Origin: an uncultured Oscillospiraceae bacterium
GTDB taxonomy: Bacteria > Bacillota > Clostridia > Oscillospirales > Oscillospiraceae
Assembly (NCBI GenBank): GCA_944386985.1
Contig: CALXDD010000001.1
Location: 1-64,000, forward strand
DNA length: 64,000 nucleotides
Direction: 5' to 3'
The notes beneath the pieces were generated by a model. It ran no database searches and was not told the DNA's origin. It was given only the letters and a program-made list of their open reading frames with translations. Position 1 is the stretch's first letter, and every line of letters starts with the position of its first letter. Of the stretch, positions 7,792 to 17,079 are shown piece by piece. The translations under genes were made by a program, and so were the position numbers.

Positions 7792-8532
7792 TTACTTCTG
7801 CTGCTGGGCCAGATACCGGCACAGCAGAATATACACGGCGCTGCTCAGGCGGTTGAGGGCCTCCACCACATCCCGGCGGGTGCAGCCCTGGGGACTATCA
7901 AAGGCCAGGGCCGCCGCCAGCTCCGTCTCCCGCACCTGGGTGCGGAGATAGTTGAGAGCCGCTACAGTGGGACCCATGCGGTAGCTCGGCACCGGGTGGG
8001 GGATGCCGATCTCCTCCTGCACATGGTGGGACACCCGGCGAAGGCCGGCGCTGTCCAGTCCAAGAAGGCGGATCTCACCCAGGGGTTCCTCCTTCACCTC
8101 CGCGGAGAGAATGGACCGGAGGCACCCGAGGATCTCCTCCAGCTGCTCCGCCACCTGAACGTCGCCCCGGCCCGCGGCGGCGCACTGCACCTCAATGACC
8201 TTCGCCATCAGGCTGTCCAGCCGCCCCCGGAAGGCGATGCGGGGGTGGGTTTTGGGTACCAGGAGATTGCCCCGGAGATGGGTCATGTCCTCCGGCTTTT
8301 CCGTAAGCTCCCGGCCGGTGGCTGCCTCCACATACCGCTTCTGTCCCGCCCGCTCCGGGATGGGGGTGACGGTCATGGTGGGGACTCCCTTCTTGAGGGT
8401 GATCCGGTGCTCCAAAAGAAAGTCCCGGGCGGAGGGGGTGAGGATGGCGTCCTTCTCCACCGTCAGCTCCGAGAAGGGGGCGCGGTTCCAAAGGCCCCGC
8501 AGCTCCCCGTCGGTGATGAGCCGCCGGCTCAT
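7792..8532 (-). CDS. eutT: EutT-type ATP:cob(I)alamin adenosyltransferase
   Basis: A 246-residue corrinoid adenosyltransferase that would make adenosylcobalamin for the EutBC lyase. The N-terminal region (LITDGELR ... [12 protein letters not shown]) and the block [16 protein letters not shown] match EutT proteins, and the C-terminal half is the helical adenosyltransferase fold. The metal-binding HX11CCX2C motif known from the Salmonella enzyme is absent; the few Cys residues are isolated. It overlaps eutM by 4 bases. Function is well supported by context, the metal-independent class is inferred. Confidence 0.88.
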   Translation of the reverse strand: MSRRLITDGELRGLWNRAPFSELTVEKDAILTPSARDFLLEHRITLKKGVPTMTVTPIPERAGQKRYVEAATGRELTEKPEDMTHLRGNLLVPKTHPRIAFRGRLDSLMAKVIEVQCAAAGRGDVQVAEQLEEILGCLRSILSAEVKEEPLGEIRLLGLDSAGLRRVSHHVQEEIGIPHPVPSYRMGPTVAALNYLRTQVRETELAAALAFDSPQGCTRRDVVEALNRLSSAVYILLCRYLAQQQK

Positions 8533-8813
8533 CGGTTCAGAGTGGGCAGAATGGCCTCCACATCACTGTGGGGCCGGGGAATGACGTGGACGCTGACCAC
8601 CTCGCCTACCCGGCGGGCGGCCTCGGCCCCGGCCTCAGTGGCGGCCTTCACAGCCCCCACGTCGCCCCGGACCATGACGGTGACCAGGCCGGAGCCGATC
8701 TGCTCCTTGCCGATGAGCACCACGTTTGCTGCCTTTACCATGGCGTCGGCGGCCTCAATGGCGCCTACGAGACCCCGGGTCTCCACCATGCCCAATGCCA
8801 AAAGCTGTTCCAT
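8529..8813 (-). CDS. eutM: Microcompartment shell protein EutM
   Basis: A 94-residue canonical BMC-domain hexamer protein, beginning [21 protein letters not shown], with the pore-region block [20 protein letters not shown]. It builds the major facets of the microcompartment. The start at 8813 is preferred because the GGAGG site is about 8 bases away; an ATG at 8819 sits too close to it. It is separated from eutE by 58 AT-rich bases that hold a near-palindrome around TATTATATATAATA, with no terminator seen. Confidence 0.95.
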   Translation of the reverse strand: MEQLLALGMVETRGLVGAIEAADAMVKAANVVLIGKEQIGSGLVTVMVRGDVGAVKAATEAGAEAARRVGEVVSVHVIPRPHSDVEAILPTLNR

Positions 8814-8877
8814 ATCCATATCCTCCGTTTTTTGATCGATACCTTATTATATATAATAGTATAGGGAAATTGTGGGA

Positions 8878-10407
8878 TTACCGCTCCAGCCGCTCCAGCA
8901 CTGCCCGGGTGATGGAGGCGATCTCCTCCCGGCTGAGGGTGACGCCGCCGGCCTTGGCGTTCTGGGAAAGGGCGGGAATGTCGGCAAACCGGTCGGTCCG
9001 GGAGACGGGAGCGGCAGGGGCGCCGGCCTGGGGAGCGGAGGCTCTCAGGTCGCTGAGCTCCTTGAGGCCCGTGGCCACCCGGCGGATATTGAAGAGGTGC
9101 TGGGGCCCCACATTGTCGCTGGTGGCGCTGCCGCCCACGGCGCCGCAGCCCAGCGTCAGGGCGGGCTGCAGCCCTGTGGTGGCGCCAACGCCGCCCAGAG
9201 CGCCGGGGGTGTTCACCAGCAGGCGGGACACCGGCTTCCTGAGGGCAAACTCCCGGATCACGCTCTTGTCCTGGCTGTGGATGGTCATGGTGTGGCCCAC
9301 GCCCTCGTTGTGGAGGATCTCCATGCAGCGCCGGCAGGCGGCCTCCCAGCCGTCCTCCACATAGAAGGCCAGAATGGGACACAGCTTCTCCCGGGAGTAG
9401 GGGTTGTCCTTGCCCACGGTGGTCTGGGGAGACACCAGAACCCGGGTGCCCTGGGGGATGGAGATGCCCGCCATGTCGGCGATGACCTGGGCGGTGCGGC
9501 CCACAATCTTGGGGTTCATGGTGCCGTTGGCCCGCATGATGAACTTGGATACCTTCTCGGACTCCTCGGGAGAGAGGAAATAGCCGCCCTGGCGCTTGAC
9601 CTCCTCCACCACCTTGTCCTGGATGCACCGCTCGGTGACGATGCTCTGCTCACTGGCGCAGATGGTGCCGTTGTCAAAGGTCTTGCTGTCGAAGATCCGG
9701 CGGACGGCGGTGGGGATGTCGGCGCTCTTCTCAATGAAGGCGGGACCGTTGCCGGGCCCCACGCCCAGCGCCGGGTTGCCGGAGGAGTAGGCCGCCCGGA
9801 CCATGGCCTCGCCGCCGGTGGCCAGGATGATGCCCACATCCCGGTGCTTGAGGAGGGCGTTGGTGCCCTCGGCGGAGGGGGTGGTGACGCACTGGATCAG
9901 TCCGTCGGGAGCGCCGGCCTTCTTGGCCGCCTCGCTGACCACCTTCCAGGCCTCCAAAATACAGTTCTTGGCGCCGGGGTGGGGGCTGATGACGATGGCG
10001 TTGCCCGCCTTCACGGAGATAATGGACTTGTACAGCACCGTGGAGGTGGGATTGGTGGAGGGGATCAGAGCCGCCACCACGCCCATGGGCACGGCCACCT
10101 CCATAATGCCCTTGGCCTCATCCTCCCGAATGACGCCCACAGTCTTCATGTCCTTCACCGCGTCCCAGGTCATGGTGCTGCCCAGAAGGTTTTTCAGCAC
10201 CTTGTCCTGGGCCACGCCAAAGCCGGTCTCCTCCACGGCCATCTGGGCCAAACGCTGGGCGTTGGCGGCGCCGGCGGCGGCCATGGCGGCGCAGACGGCG
10301 TCCACCTGCTCCTGGGAGAAGGCGGCAAACTGCTCCTGGGCGGCCTTGGCCTTCTTGACGAGGCAGCGTACCTCCTGAATGGATATTAAATCCCGATCAA
10401 ATTCCAT
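8878..10407 (-). CDS. eutE: CoA-acylating acetaldehyde dehydrogenase EutE
   Basis: A 509-residue aldehyde dehydrogenase that converts acetaldehyde made by EutBC to acetyl-CoA with NAD and CoA, inside the microcompartment. The catalytic Cys is at about residue 250 in [11 protein letters not shown], and the NAD-binding fold includes [11 protein letters not shown]. After the catalytic domain there is an Ala/Pro-rich linker and a short amphipathic C-terminal helix ([19 protein letters not shown]). That helix resembles encapsulation peptides, here at the C-terminus instead of the common N-terminus. Confidence 0.95.
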   Translation of the reverse strand: MEFDRDLISIQEVRCLVKKAKAAQEQFAAFSQEQVDAVCAAMAAAGAANAQRLAQMAVEETGFGVAQDKVLKNLLGSTMTWDAVKDMKTVGVIREDEAKGIMEVAVPMGVVAALIPSTNPTSTVLYKSIISVKAGNAIVISPHPGAKNCILEAWKVVSEAAKKAGAPDGLIQCVTTPSAEGTNALLKHRDVGIILATGGEAMVRAAYSSGNPALGVGPGNGPAFIEKSADIPTAVRRIFDSKTFDNGTICASEQSIVTERCIQDKVVEEVKRQGGYFLSPEESEKVSKFIMRANGTMNPKIVGRTAQVIADMAGISIPQGTRVLVSPQTTVGKDNPYSREKLCPILAFYVEDGWEAACRRCMEILHNEGVGHTMTIHSQDKSVIREFALRKPVSRLLVNTPGALGGVGATTGLQPALTLGCGAVGGSATSDNVGPQHLFNIRRVATGLKELSDLRASAPQAGAPAAPVSRTDRFADIPALSQNAKAGGVTLSREEIASITRAVLERLER

Positions 10408-10423
10408 GTGTTCTCCTCCTTCT

Positions 10424-11077
10424 TCATTCCTCGATGGGGGCGGCGGCTACGGCGCACACCGCCTGGGCAAAGGCCTCGCAGGCAGCCTCGCAGGCGGCCT
10501 GGGTGCCGGTGAGCAGTCCGCCTGCGAAGTTGGTCTCCGTGGGCGGGCCGTAAAAGACGTTCAGTTCCACATCCGCCATCTTCAGCGCCGCGTCCAGACC
10601 ATAGAGGGCCTCCAAGGGCGGGGCGATGAGGTAGGCCATGGCGGTTCCCTCCGGCACCTCCGCCATTTTGGAGAGGTAGGAGCCGGTACGGGAGATGCAG
10701 TGGGCAAAGTAGACCACGCTGTCCTCGCTGTTGGCGGAGTAGAAATTGGCCTCATAGCGGGCAAAGTGGACGGCGGCCTCCAGTCCGCTCCGGGCGGAGG
10801 CGGGGTCGGCGGCGGCCAGGACGCCGATGAACTCCCCGGCGTTGGCGGTGCTGGCGTTGCCGGACCCGGCGTACATGCTCCGGGCGTACACCACCTGGAC
10901 GTCCGCCTTCTTGGTGGCCTCGTCCAGCGCCGCGTAGGACACGTCGTCGCAGTCGGCGGTGAAGAGGGCCAGACTGCGAAGGCCCTCCGGCACCTCCAGC
11001 TTCCGGAGAAGGGCCGGGTCGGCGTTGGGGATCAGACGGGTGCTCAGCACCCGCACGGGGATCTTGTCGCCTCGCAT
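10424..11077 (-). CDS. eutL: Microcompartment shell protein EutL
   Basis: A 217-residue protein with two BMC-like halves, which forms trimeric pseudo-hexamers with a gated pore in the ethanolamine shell. The N-terminal ADCDDVSYAALDEATKKADV block and the central ARYEANFYSAN segment are typical EutL sequence. It lies 11 bases after eutC and 16 before eutE, in one tight operon. Confidence 0.95.
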   Translation of the reverse strand: MRGDKIPVRVLSTRLIPNADPALLRKLEVPEGLRSLALFTADCDDVSYAALDEATKKADVQVVYARSMYAGSGNASTANAGEFIGVLAAADPASARSGLEAAVHFARYEANFYSANSEDSVVYFAHCISRTGSYLSKMAEVPEGTAMAYLIAPPLEALYGLDAALKMADVELNVFYGPPTETNFAGGLLTGTQAACEAACEAFAQAVCAVAAAPIEE

Positions 11078-11088
11078 CCCGATCCCCC

Positions 11089-11955
11089 TTACTTCACAAG
11101 GTCCACACCGCTGGCCTTCTGCTCCAGAATCTTGCAGATCACCTCGGTGAGGTAGGCCCCCGCCTCCACAGCGGAGATGCCGTCCTTATGGATGTTGGAC
11201 ACCACCGTCCGCTTGGACTCGGGGATGCCCACATAGGAGTTGTAGACGATATAGGCGCTCATGCTCTCGGCGGTGGCAAGACCGGGCCGCTCTCCGATGA
11301 GCACGCACACCACCTTGGCTCCCAGGATCTCCGCCACATGGTCCTCGGCGGCCACACGGCCGAAGCGGAGGAAGAAGGGGGTGCCCACAGTGAGGCCCTT
11401 TGCCTTCAGGCCATCGGTGAGGGCGGGGAGGATCTTCTCCAGGTTGGCCTCAATAGCGGTGGAGCTGAGGCCGTCGGAGGCGAAGATCTGCACGTCCGGG
11501 GTGGGGGTGCACCGCTGCCGGAGAGTCTCCACCGCCTTGTCGCTGAGACGGCGGCCCAGATCCGGCCGGGTGAGATAGGTGTTCTTGTCGCCGCACCGGG
11601 TCTCCACGGTGAACATGCCCAGCTTCTCGGGAAGGGCGCTGTTCACGTCGGCAAACACCGCGTCCCTTGCCTGGGCGTGGTCCGCCCGGAGGGTCAGCAT
11701 GGTGCGGGTCTTCAGCCGGGGGCCCGCCCGGCCCACGCCGATGCGGGCGGTGGTGCGGCCGCGCATCCGCTCCAGGGCCTCCGGGTCCTGGGGATGGTCC
11801 AGGAGACTGATTTTCCGGCAGGCGGGGGAGGTGATGTCATCGCAGTCCCCCTCCTCCCGGGGCTGGGCGTTCTGGGGCAGCGTCACGCTGCCGGTGCGCC
11901 GGAGCTGGGCCATGACTTCCGCCACAATGGCGGCAATTCTTTCAGGTTCGGCCAT
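11089..11955 (-). CDS. eutC: Ethanolamine ammonia-lyase small subunit EutC
   Basis: A 288-residue light chain of adenosylcobalamin-dependent ethanolamine ammonia-lyase, which splits ethanolamine into acetaldehyde and ammonia. The family blocks RIGVGRAGPRLKT, SDGLSSTAIEAN, LIGERPGLATAESMSAY and the C-terminal GISAVEAGAYL are visible. The first 20 residues (ERIAAIVAEVMAQLRR) form a likely amphipathic helix, the region known to carry EutC targeting information. It starts 3 bases after eutB. Confidence 0.96.
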   Translation of the reverse strand: MAEPERIAAIVAEVMAQLRRTGSVTLPQNAQPREEGDCDDITSPACRKISLLDHPQDPEALERMRGRTTARIGVGRAGPRLKTRTMLTLRADHAQARDAVFADVNSALPEKLGMFTVETRCGDKNTYLTRPDLGRRLSDKAVETLRQRCTPTPDVQIFASDGLSSTAIEANLEKILPALTDGLKAKGLTVGTPFFLRFGRVAAEDHVAEILGAKVVCVLIGERPGLATAESMSAYIVYNSYVGIPESKRTVVSNIHKDGISAVEAGAYLTEVICKILEQKASGVDLVK

Positions 11956-11958
11956 AAC

Positions 11959-13329
11959 TTACCTCCTTGTGGTGAAGAGAGTGGGGTCGCCGGCCCGGTC
12001 GGTCAGGCGGCCGTTTTCCATAATGCCCATCCGCTCCAGCCACTGCTCGAATTCCCGAATGGGCCGGAGACCCAAAATCTCCCGGATGGTGCCCACGTCG
12101 TGGTAGGCGTTGGTCTGGTAGTTGAGCATCACGTCATCGCTGGTGGGAACGCCGAGAATGTAGTTTACCCCCGCGCTGCCCAGCAGCAGGGAGAGATTTT
12201 CAATGTCGTTCTGGTCTGCCATCATGTGGTTGGTGTAGCAGCAGTCGCAGCCCATGGGCACCCCGGAGAGCTTGCCCATGAAGTGGTCCTCCAGACCCGC
12301 CCGGATCACCTGGCGGCTGTCGTAGAGATACTCCGGACCGATAAAGCCCACCACCGTGTTCACCATGAAGGGGTGGAAGGGCCGGGCGAAGGCGTAGCAC
12401 CGGGCCTCCATGGTCACCTGGTCGGCGCCGTAGTGGGCGTCGGAGCTGAGCTCGCTGCCCTGGCCGGTCTCAAAGTACATCACGTCCGGCCCCTTGGCGG
12501 TGCCCCGCTCCTTGAGGAGGGCCAGGGCCTCCTTCACATGGTCGGAGGAGAAGCCGAAGGCGCTGTTGCCCTTCTGGCTTCCGGCAATGGACTGGAAGAT
12601 CATGTCGCAGGGAGCGCCCCGCTTCACCGCCTCGATCTGGGTGGTGATGTGGCCCAGGACGCAGATCTGGGTGGGGATCTCGAACCGGTTTTTCACCTCA
12701 TCGAAGCGTTTCAGCACCTCCGCTAAGCTGCTCACCGTGTCGTTTACCGGGTTGAGGCCCAGAAGGGCGTCGCCGCAGCCGTAGCTGAGACCCTCGAAGA
12801 GGGAGGCGGTGATGCCCTCCACGTTGTCGGTGGAGTGGTTGGGCTGCAGCCGGGTGGAAAGGCACCCCCGCCGGCCGATGGTGGTGTTGCAGGTGGCGGT
12901 GATGCGGATTTTATTGGCGGCGTAGATGAGGTCCAAGTTGCTCATCAGCTTGCACACCCCGGCAACTACCTCGGCGGTGAGGCCCCGGCCCAGACGCTTT
13001 AAGTCCTCCTCGGTGCTGTCGTAGCTGAGGATGTACTCCCTCAGCTGAGCCATGGTCCAGCCCCGGATGGACTGGTAGACGGTCTCATCGAGACCATCCT
13101 GGTTGATGCGGGTGACCTCGTCGTCCTCATAGGGGACCACCGGATTCTCCCGCAGGTCCTCCACCAGAAGGTCGCTGAGGACCACCTTGGCGGCGACCCG
13201 CTCCAGATCGGAGCGGGCGGCAACTCCGGCCAAAATATCGCCGGATTTTTCTTCGTTGGCCTTGGCCAGCACGTCCTTCACGTCACGGAAGGTAAAGTGC
13301 TTGCCGGCCAGAGTGACGGATAGCTTCAT
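11959..13329 (-). CDS. eutB: Ethanolamine ammonia-lyase large subunit EutB
   Basis: A 456-residue TIM-barrel heavy chain that carries the active site and binds adenosylcobalamin together with EutC. The length matches the family. Characteristic blocks are KANEEKSGD near the N-terminus, NTTIGRRGCLSTRLQPNH and YGCGDALLGLNPV in the middle, and GCDCCYTNHMMADQND toward the C-terminus. It is preceded by eutA with a 45-base gap and followed directly by eutC. Confidence 0.97.
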   Translation of the reverse strand: MKLSVTLAGKHFTFRDVKDVLAKANEEKSGDILAGVAARSDLERVAAKVVLSDLLVEDLRENPVVPYEDDEVTRINQDGLDETVYQSIRGWTMAQLREYILSYDSTEEDLKRLGRGLTAEVVAGVCKLMSNLDLIYAANKIRITATCNTTIGRRGCLSTRLQPNHSTDNVEGITASLFEGLSYGCGDALLGLNPVNDTVSSLAEVLKRFDEVKNRFEIPTQICVLGHITTQIEAVKRGAPCDMIFQSIAGSQKGNSAFGFSSDHVKEALALLKERGTAKGPDVMYFETGQGSELSSDAHYGADQVTMEARCYAFARPFHPFMVNTVVGFIGPEYLYDSRQVIRAGLEDHFMGKLSGVPMGCDCCYTNHMMADQNDIENLSLLLGSAGVNYILGVPTSDDVMLNYQTNAYHDVGTIREILGLRPIREFEQWLERMGIMENGRLTDRAGDPTLFTTRR

Positions 13330-13374
13330 AAACGTCTCTCCTCGTCTCGTCTTTGTGGCAATAGGGATGGGGAT

Positions 13375-14811
13375 TTATCCAAACAGGAGGGTCTTGACCA
13401 CCACGGGGATCACAAGGCCGTTCATCAGCGGCCGCCCCAGATCCACATAGTCGCCGTCCTCCATCTGTACGCTGTCGATGCTCACCAGGGGCCGTCCCCG
13501 GAGCAGGGGAGCGATGGCCGCCCCCAGGGCCTTGGCCATGTCCTCTCTCAAACCAATGAGCAGGGGCTCTCCGGGGGGGAGCGCCAGGTCCGCCGCCCGG
13601 GCAAGGCAGGCGGCCAGGGTTTTCACCTCGCCGTAGGTGGGGTCCCGCCGTCCACGGAGGCTCAAAAGCATCCGGGCGCTGCCGGACTGCTGGGCAAACC
13701 AGGCCATCCGATCCGAAAGGACCTTCTCGCCGCCCCGGAAGGCGGCCTCCTCCTCAGCGGCGGTGAGCTTTAAAACCGGCACGTTTTTCAGGGGGAAGAG
13801 GGCTGCGTCGTAGGCGATAGTGCTGCCGGAGAGGGTGGTGGTGTAGGTTCCGGCCCCCACTACTGTGGCCCGAATGGTCTCCCCCGCCTCCATGGCGGGA
13901 ATGGTCCGGTAGAGAAGGCCCTCCCGGATGGACCGGCCCAGGAGGGGGCCCACATCCCCGAAGCGGAAGGGATCTCCGGTGAGGTCCTCCCGGATGCAGT
14001 CGGCCACGCCGCCGGAAAAGCAGATGCGGGCGGGCTTGTCGGGGGGGATGAAGTCGGTGCTGCCGGGGGTCTTCACCTGGTGGAGCAGAGGCGACGGAGG
14101 AAGAAGGCCCATGGCCTCCGCCAGAAGCTCCGCCATCTTGTCGGTAACGGCGGAGAGGGTCTGCATGTCCGCCCGGTCCCCCGGGATGAGGGACACCCCC
14201 GCCGCCTTTGCGGCGGCGGCCGCCGCAGGACTCACCGACTGAATGCGGCCCTCCGGGGAAATCCGGATCAGCCGGCCGCCGATGTCGTAGCAGCCCTTGG
14301 CGGTGACGTCTCCACGGCTGAAGACGGCGATGTTGGTGGTGCCTCCGCCGATGTCCAAGTTCACCGTCACGCACGCATGGTCCACGCTGTACTTCCAGGC
14401 GCCGCTGCCCTTCCCGGCGATGACGCTCTCCAGGTCCGGCCCGGCGGTGGATACCACGAACTCCCCGGCAAAGCCGCTGAGCTTCTCCAGCACCGTGGCG
14501 GCGTTCTCCTTCCGGGCGGACTCCCCGGTGATGATCACGGCACCGGTGTCGGTGTCGGCGGGGGTGAAGCCCGCTTTCTCAAATTCCGCCGCCACAATGT
14601 CCCGGACGCCCTCCCCGTCGATGAGGACCGGGGTCAGAAGGGGGGTGATGTGGACGGCGCTCTTGTAGACGATCCGCTTGTCCACAATGGACACATGGGG
14701 GACGGCGAAGTAGGCGGCGGTGTTCTCCATGGCGATGCGGCTGAAGATCACCTGGGTGGTGGAGGTGCCGATGTCAATGCCTACGCTGAGGATCTCTGCC
14801 ATGCAGTACAT
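13375..14811 (-). CDS. eutA: Ethanolamine ammonia-lyase reactivating factor EutA
   Basis: A 478-residue actin/ASKHA-fold ATPase that exchanges damaged cobalamin from EutBC. The N-terminal phosphate-binding motif GIDIGTSTTQ and a second one, NLDIGGGTTNIAVF, are clear. The start at 14811 is taken because AAAGG lies 5 bases upstream; the in-frame ATG at 14802 is an alternative, and a longer upstream frame would run through the leader terminator. Expression probably depends on readthrough of that terminator. Confidence 0.93.
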   Translation of the reverse strand: MYCMAEILSVGIDIGTSTTQVIFSRIAMENTAAYFAVPHVSIVDKRIVYKSAVHITPLLTPVLIDGEGVRDIVAAEFEKAGFTPADTDTGAVIITGESARKENAATVLEKLSGFAGEFVVSTAGPDLESVIAGKGSGAWKYSVDHACVTVNLDIGGGTTNIAVFSRGDVTAKGCYDIGGRLIRISPEGRIQSVSPAAAAAAKAAGVSLIPGDRADMQTLSAVTDKMAELLAEAMGLLPPSPLLHQVKTPGSTDFIPPDKPARICFSGGVADCIREDLTGDPFRFGDVGPLLGRSIREGLLYRTIPAMEAGETIRATVVGAGTYTTTLSGSTIAYDAALFPLKNVPVLKLTAAEEEAAFRGGEKVLSDRMAWFAQQSGSARMLLSLRGRRDPTYGEVKTLAACLARAADLALPPGEPLLIGLREDMAKALGAAIAPLLRGRPLVSIDSVQMEDGDYVDLGRPLMNGLVIPVVVKTLLFG

Positions 14812-14845
14812 CACCGCCTTTCTCTCCGAAAAAATTAAGAAAATA

Positions 14846-14886
14846 AAAAAGGCCGAAATAACCCCTTGGGTCATTTTGGCCTTTTT
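14846..14886 (-). terminator. Terminator in the eutA leader
   Basis: Minus-strand stem AAAAAGGCC ... GGCCTTTTT with an imperfect inner stem (AAATGACCC/GGGTTATTT) is followed by a U-rich run. It lies between eutW and eutA, where EutV-type antitermination usually acts. The A/T arms make it work in either direction. Confidence 0.88.
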
Positions 14887-14900
14887 GCCTCGTCTGTATC

Positions 14901-14918
14901 CTCCACGCCGCTGTGGAG
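14901..14918 (-). promoter_or_regulatory. ANTAR-type hairpin (candidate EutV binding site P1)
   Basis: Minus-strand stem CTCCAC/GTGGAG closes the hexaloop AGCGGC, with A at loop position 1 and G at position 4, the rule reported for ANTAR-protein RNA sites. It lies 14 bases after eutW and 15 before the terminator arm. A second hairpin is only weakly visible (GGC-AAAAAG-GCC, overlapping the terminator arm). Confidence 0.65.
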
Positions 14919-14932
14919 CTATTCGGTTGTGG

Positions 14933-16012
14933 CTACGCCCGAAAGTCGAAAGTGATTTTGCTTCCGCCGCGGTCGGACTGGATCCGCAGCTTCCCCTTCA
15001 GCTTGTCGCGCACCGTTGCGCTGACAATGCTCAAACCCAGACTTCTGTCCGGCAGGGAGTTGGGATCAAACCCAATGCCGTCGTCGGTAACGGTGACGGT
15101 GTGGCAGAGGGCGCCCGCCCGGAGGGATACGGTCACCCGTCCGCCCTCGCGGCCTTCGAACGCATGCTCCAGAGCGTTGGTGAGCAGCTCTGTGATGACA
15201 AGGGACACCGGCGTGGCCGTGTCAGCGTCCAGCAGGACGTCGTCGCCATCCACGCTGATGACGATGGCTTTGCCCGGTGTCACAAGGCTTTGCAGATTCA
15301 TCCGCAGCTTGTCGAAAAGAATGCGGCTGCTGACGTACTGAAAATCCTCGCTATGATATGTCAGTATATCATGAATGGTGGCAATTGACAAGACTCTGGC
15401 TACATTTTCCTGCAAAATCCGTCGGGTTGACGGATCGGCGCACTTCCTGCCCTGCATGCTGAGAATGCTGGCCACCAGCTGCAGGTTGTTCTTCACACGG
15501 TGGTGCATTTCCCGCAGGGCCAGAAGGTTGCCGTCCCCCTCGCCCCGGGGAGGCTCGGACAGAGGGCCGCTGTCCTCATGGCTCTGGGCCAGGGCCCGGT
15601 ATTTCCGGACCAGCCGCATATCCTCGCTGACGTCCTTCTCCCGGATGAGGACCGCCGTCACCCGTCCCTTCCGGGAGCGGATGGGGGCCACATTCTGCAG
15701 CACGCTCCGCCCCTCCTGGGTCACCGCCCGGAGATCACACACCGGATCGCCGGTGGCAAAGGCGTGGAACACCGCCGGCTCGTCCTCCGGCAGCGCAGGC
15801 TTTCCCACCACACTGCCGGTGTACACGCTGTGCTCGCCCCCCGGGCGGGCGTGGGCGGCCACAATCACATCCGCGCCGCTGCGGCAGTCGATGAACACAT
15901 CCGCCGCCGCCATCTCCGCGATGAGGGGCAGCTGCTGCTCCACCAGCTCCAGCTGGCAGATCTCCTCCTGCGTCAGATCCGTCCGGCTCTCACACAGCTC
16001 TCTCAGCGTCAT
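14933..16012 (-). CDS. eutW: Ethanolamine sensor histidine kinase EutW
   Basis: A 359-residue soluble kinase of the HisKA_2 family. An N-terminal sensor region (about 1-150) binds ethanolamine in characterised EutW proteins. The phosphoacceptor block is LREMHHRVKNNLQLV near residues 167-180, followed by the HATPase domain with N-box ELLTNALEHAF and G1 box DDGIGFD. No transmembrane segment is seen, consistent with sensing cytosolic ethanolamine. It overlaps eutV by 4 bases and should phosphorylate it. Confidence 0.92.
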   Translation of the reverse strand: MTLRELCESRTDLTQEEICQLELVEQQLPLIAEMAAADVFIDCRSGADVIVAAHARPGGEHSVYTGSVVGKPALPEDEPAVFHAFATGDPVCDLRAVTQEGRSVLQNVAPIRSRKGRVTAVLIREKDVSEDMRLVRKYRALAQSHEDSGPLSEPPRGEGDGNLLALREMHHRVKNNLQLVASILSMQGRKCADPSTRRILQENVARVLSIATIHDILTYHSEDFQYVSSRILFDKLRMNLQSLVTPGKAIVISVDGDDVLLDADTATPVSLVITELLTNALEHAFEGREGGRVTVSLRAGALCHTVTVTDDGIGFDPNSLPDRSLGLSIVSATVRDKLKGKLRIQSDRGGSKITFDFRA

Positions 16013-16596
16013 AAGGACTCCTTTCTGCTCTCCTCCTGCTCCAGGATGGACCGGGCCAGGGAGGCCATGGGCACCCGCTTGTCCATGCTCATCCGCCGCA
16101 GGGTCTCGTAGGCCCGGCTCTCAGAGATCTTCTGGTCCCGGGCCAGCACCGCCTGGGCCCGGTGGATGAGCTTGCTGTCGTTGAGCCGGTCCACCGCCCG
16201 CTGGGTCTCCTCCCGGCTTTGCCGCAGCCGCCGGCTCTGGGCCAGGGCTACCTCGATGGTGGGCAGCAGCAGCCGCTCCTCCACCGGCTTGACAATGTAC
16301 CCCGTCACCCCGGCGGCGTTGGCCCGGTCGATGATTTCCCGGTCGCCGAAGGCGGTGAGCAGCACCACGCAGCCCGCCAGGTCCTGCCGGAGAATGGTCT
16401 CCGCCGCGGTGATGCCGTCAAACACCGGCATCTTCACATCCATCAGCACAACATCGGGGTGCAGGCGGCGGCACAGCTCCACCGCGTCAAAGCCGTCCCC
16501 GGCCTCTCCCACCACCTCAAACTCCAGTTCCCGGAGCATCTCCCCCAGATCCATTCTGGTGATGGGTTCGTCGTCCACTACGATCACCCGCCGCAT
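16009..16596 (-). CDS. eutV: ANTAR-domain response regulator EutV
   Basis: A 195-residue two-component regulator: receiver domain (1-120) with DDE at 8-10, phosphoacceptor Asp53 in LMDVKMP and the Lys of IVKPVEE, then a C-terminal ANTAR RNA-binding domain (about 125-185). Characterised EutV binds tandem hairpins in eut leaders and prevents termination. The start at 16596 has AGGAGGTG upstream; an upstream extension lacks support. It is the first gene of the eut cluster. Confidence 0.94.
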   Translation of the reverse strand: MRRVIVVDDEPITRMDLGEMLRELEFEVVGEAGDGFDAVELCRRLHPDVVLMDVKMPVFDGITAAETILRQDLAGCVVLLTAFGDREIIDRANAAGVTGYIVKPVEERLLLPTIEVALAQSRRLRQSREETQRAVDRLNDSKLIHRAQAVLARDQKISESRAYETLRRMSMDKRVPMASLARSILEQEESRKESL

Positions 16597-16623
16597 ATTC
16601 GGCACCTCCTGCTGTTTTTCCCC

Positions 16624-16653
16624 ATGATAATACGGCCCCTCCGCCCCCGTCAA
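16624..16653 (-). promoter_or_regulatory. Candidate promoter of eutVW
   Basis: Minus-strand TTGACG (16653-16648) precedes TATCAT (16629-16624) with an 18-base spacer; an overlapping TATTAT gives a 15-base spacer. The leader to eutV is short, about 25 bases, with no terminator. Confidence 0.6.
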
Positions 16654-16934
16654 GCCTATTCCCAGGGAAGAAAAGGGGAAGGACGGCGCCCTTTCAGTGG
16701 TGCAAAATGACGAAAATCTATGGCCGGGGAATTGAGAACCTTTCCGCAAACTGTAAAGAAAAACGCAGAGAATTTCCTCCGTACCGGAACTTTTTCACGT
16801 TACAGCGTAAGGATCGGAGGGGGATTTGCGGGGGGAATTGTAAATTACTACAAAAAAATTCCGAAATTCTTCGTTAAAATGCACAACGGCGAAAATGGTT
16901 TCGAGAAATTTGCAGGGAATTTTCATGAATTTTA

Positions 16935-16963
16935 TTGACATCACCGTTCAAGTTTGGTATGTT
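16935..16963 (+). promoter_or_regulatory. Sigma-A promoter of the peptide ABC operon
   Basis: TTGACA (16935-16940) and TATGTT (16958-16963) are spaced by 17 bases. The predicted transcript has a leader of about 240 bases before the binding-protein gene. The stretch 16654-16934, upstream of it, is AT-rich and holds nothing else I can recognise. Confidence 0.8.
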
Positions 16964-17015
16964 GAGTTCACGACAAGTTCATAAACACGTCTACCGTCTG
17001 AGTGAATGAGAGAAA

Positions 17016-17079
17016 TCGGAGTGGCCATACCGCGTGCGCGGATATCGCGCGGATACCATCTCCGAGTTTTGCGTTTTTT
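17016..17079 (+). terminator. Leader hairpin with U-tracts ahead of the peptide ABC operon
   Basis: TCGGAGTGG (17016-17024) pairs with CCA-T-CTCCGA (17056-17065) around a GC-rich inner region that contains two copies of GCGCGGATA. TTTT and TTTTTT follow at 17067-17079. It lies inside the leader and could attenuate the operon. A second hairpin, CAAAAC/GTTTTG, follows near 17110-17135. Confidence 0.6.

Noticed and set aside
8872-10389. Long plus-strand open frame (505 codons) opposite eutE
   Set aside because: It is the exact complement of a well-supported aldehyde dehydrogenase, and its Gly/Leu/His-rich translation has no domain structure. GC-rich genes often leave the opposite frame open.
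16597-16934. Cobalamin riboswitch upstream of eutV
   Set aside because: No B12-box core or the surrounding conserved elements could be found; only a short CCACTG-like match.
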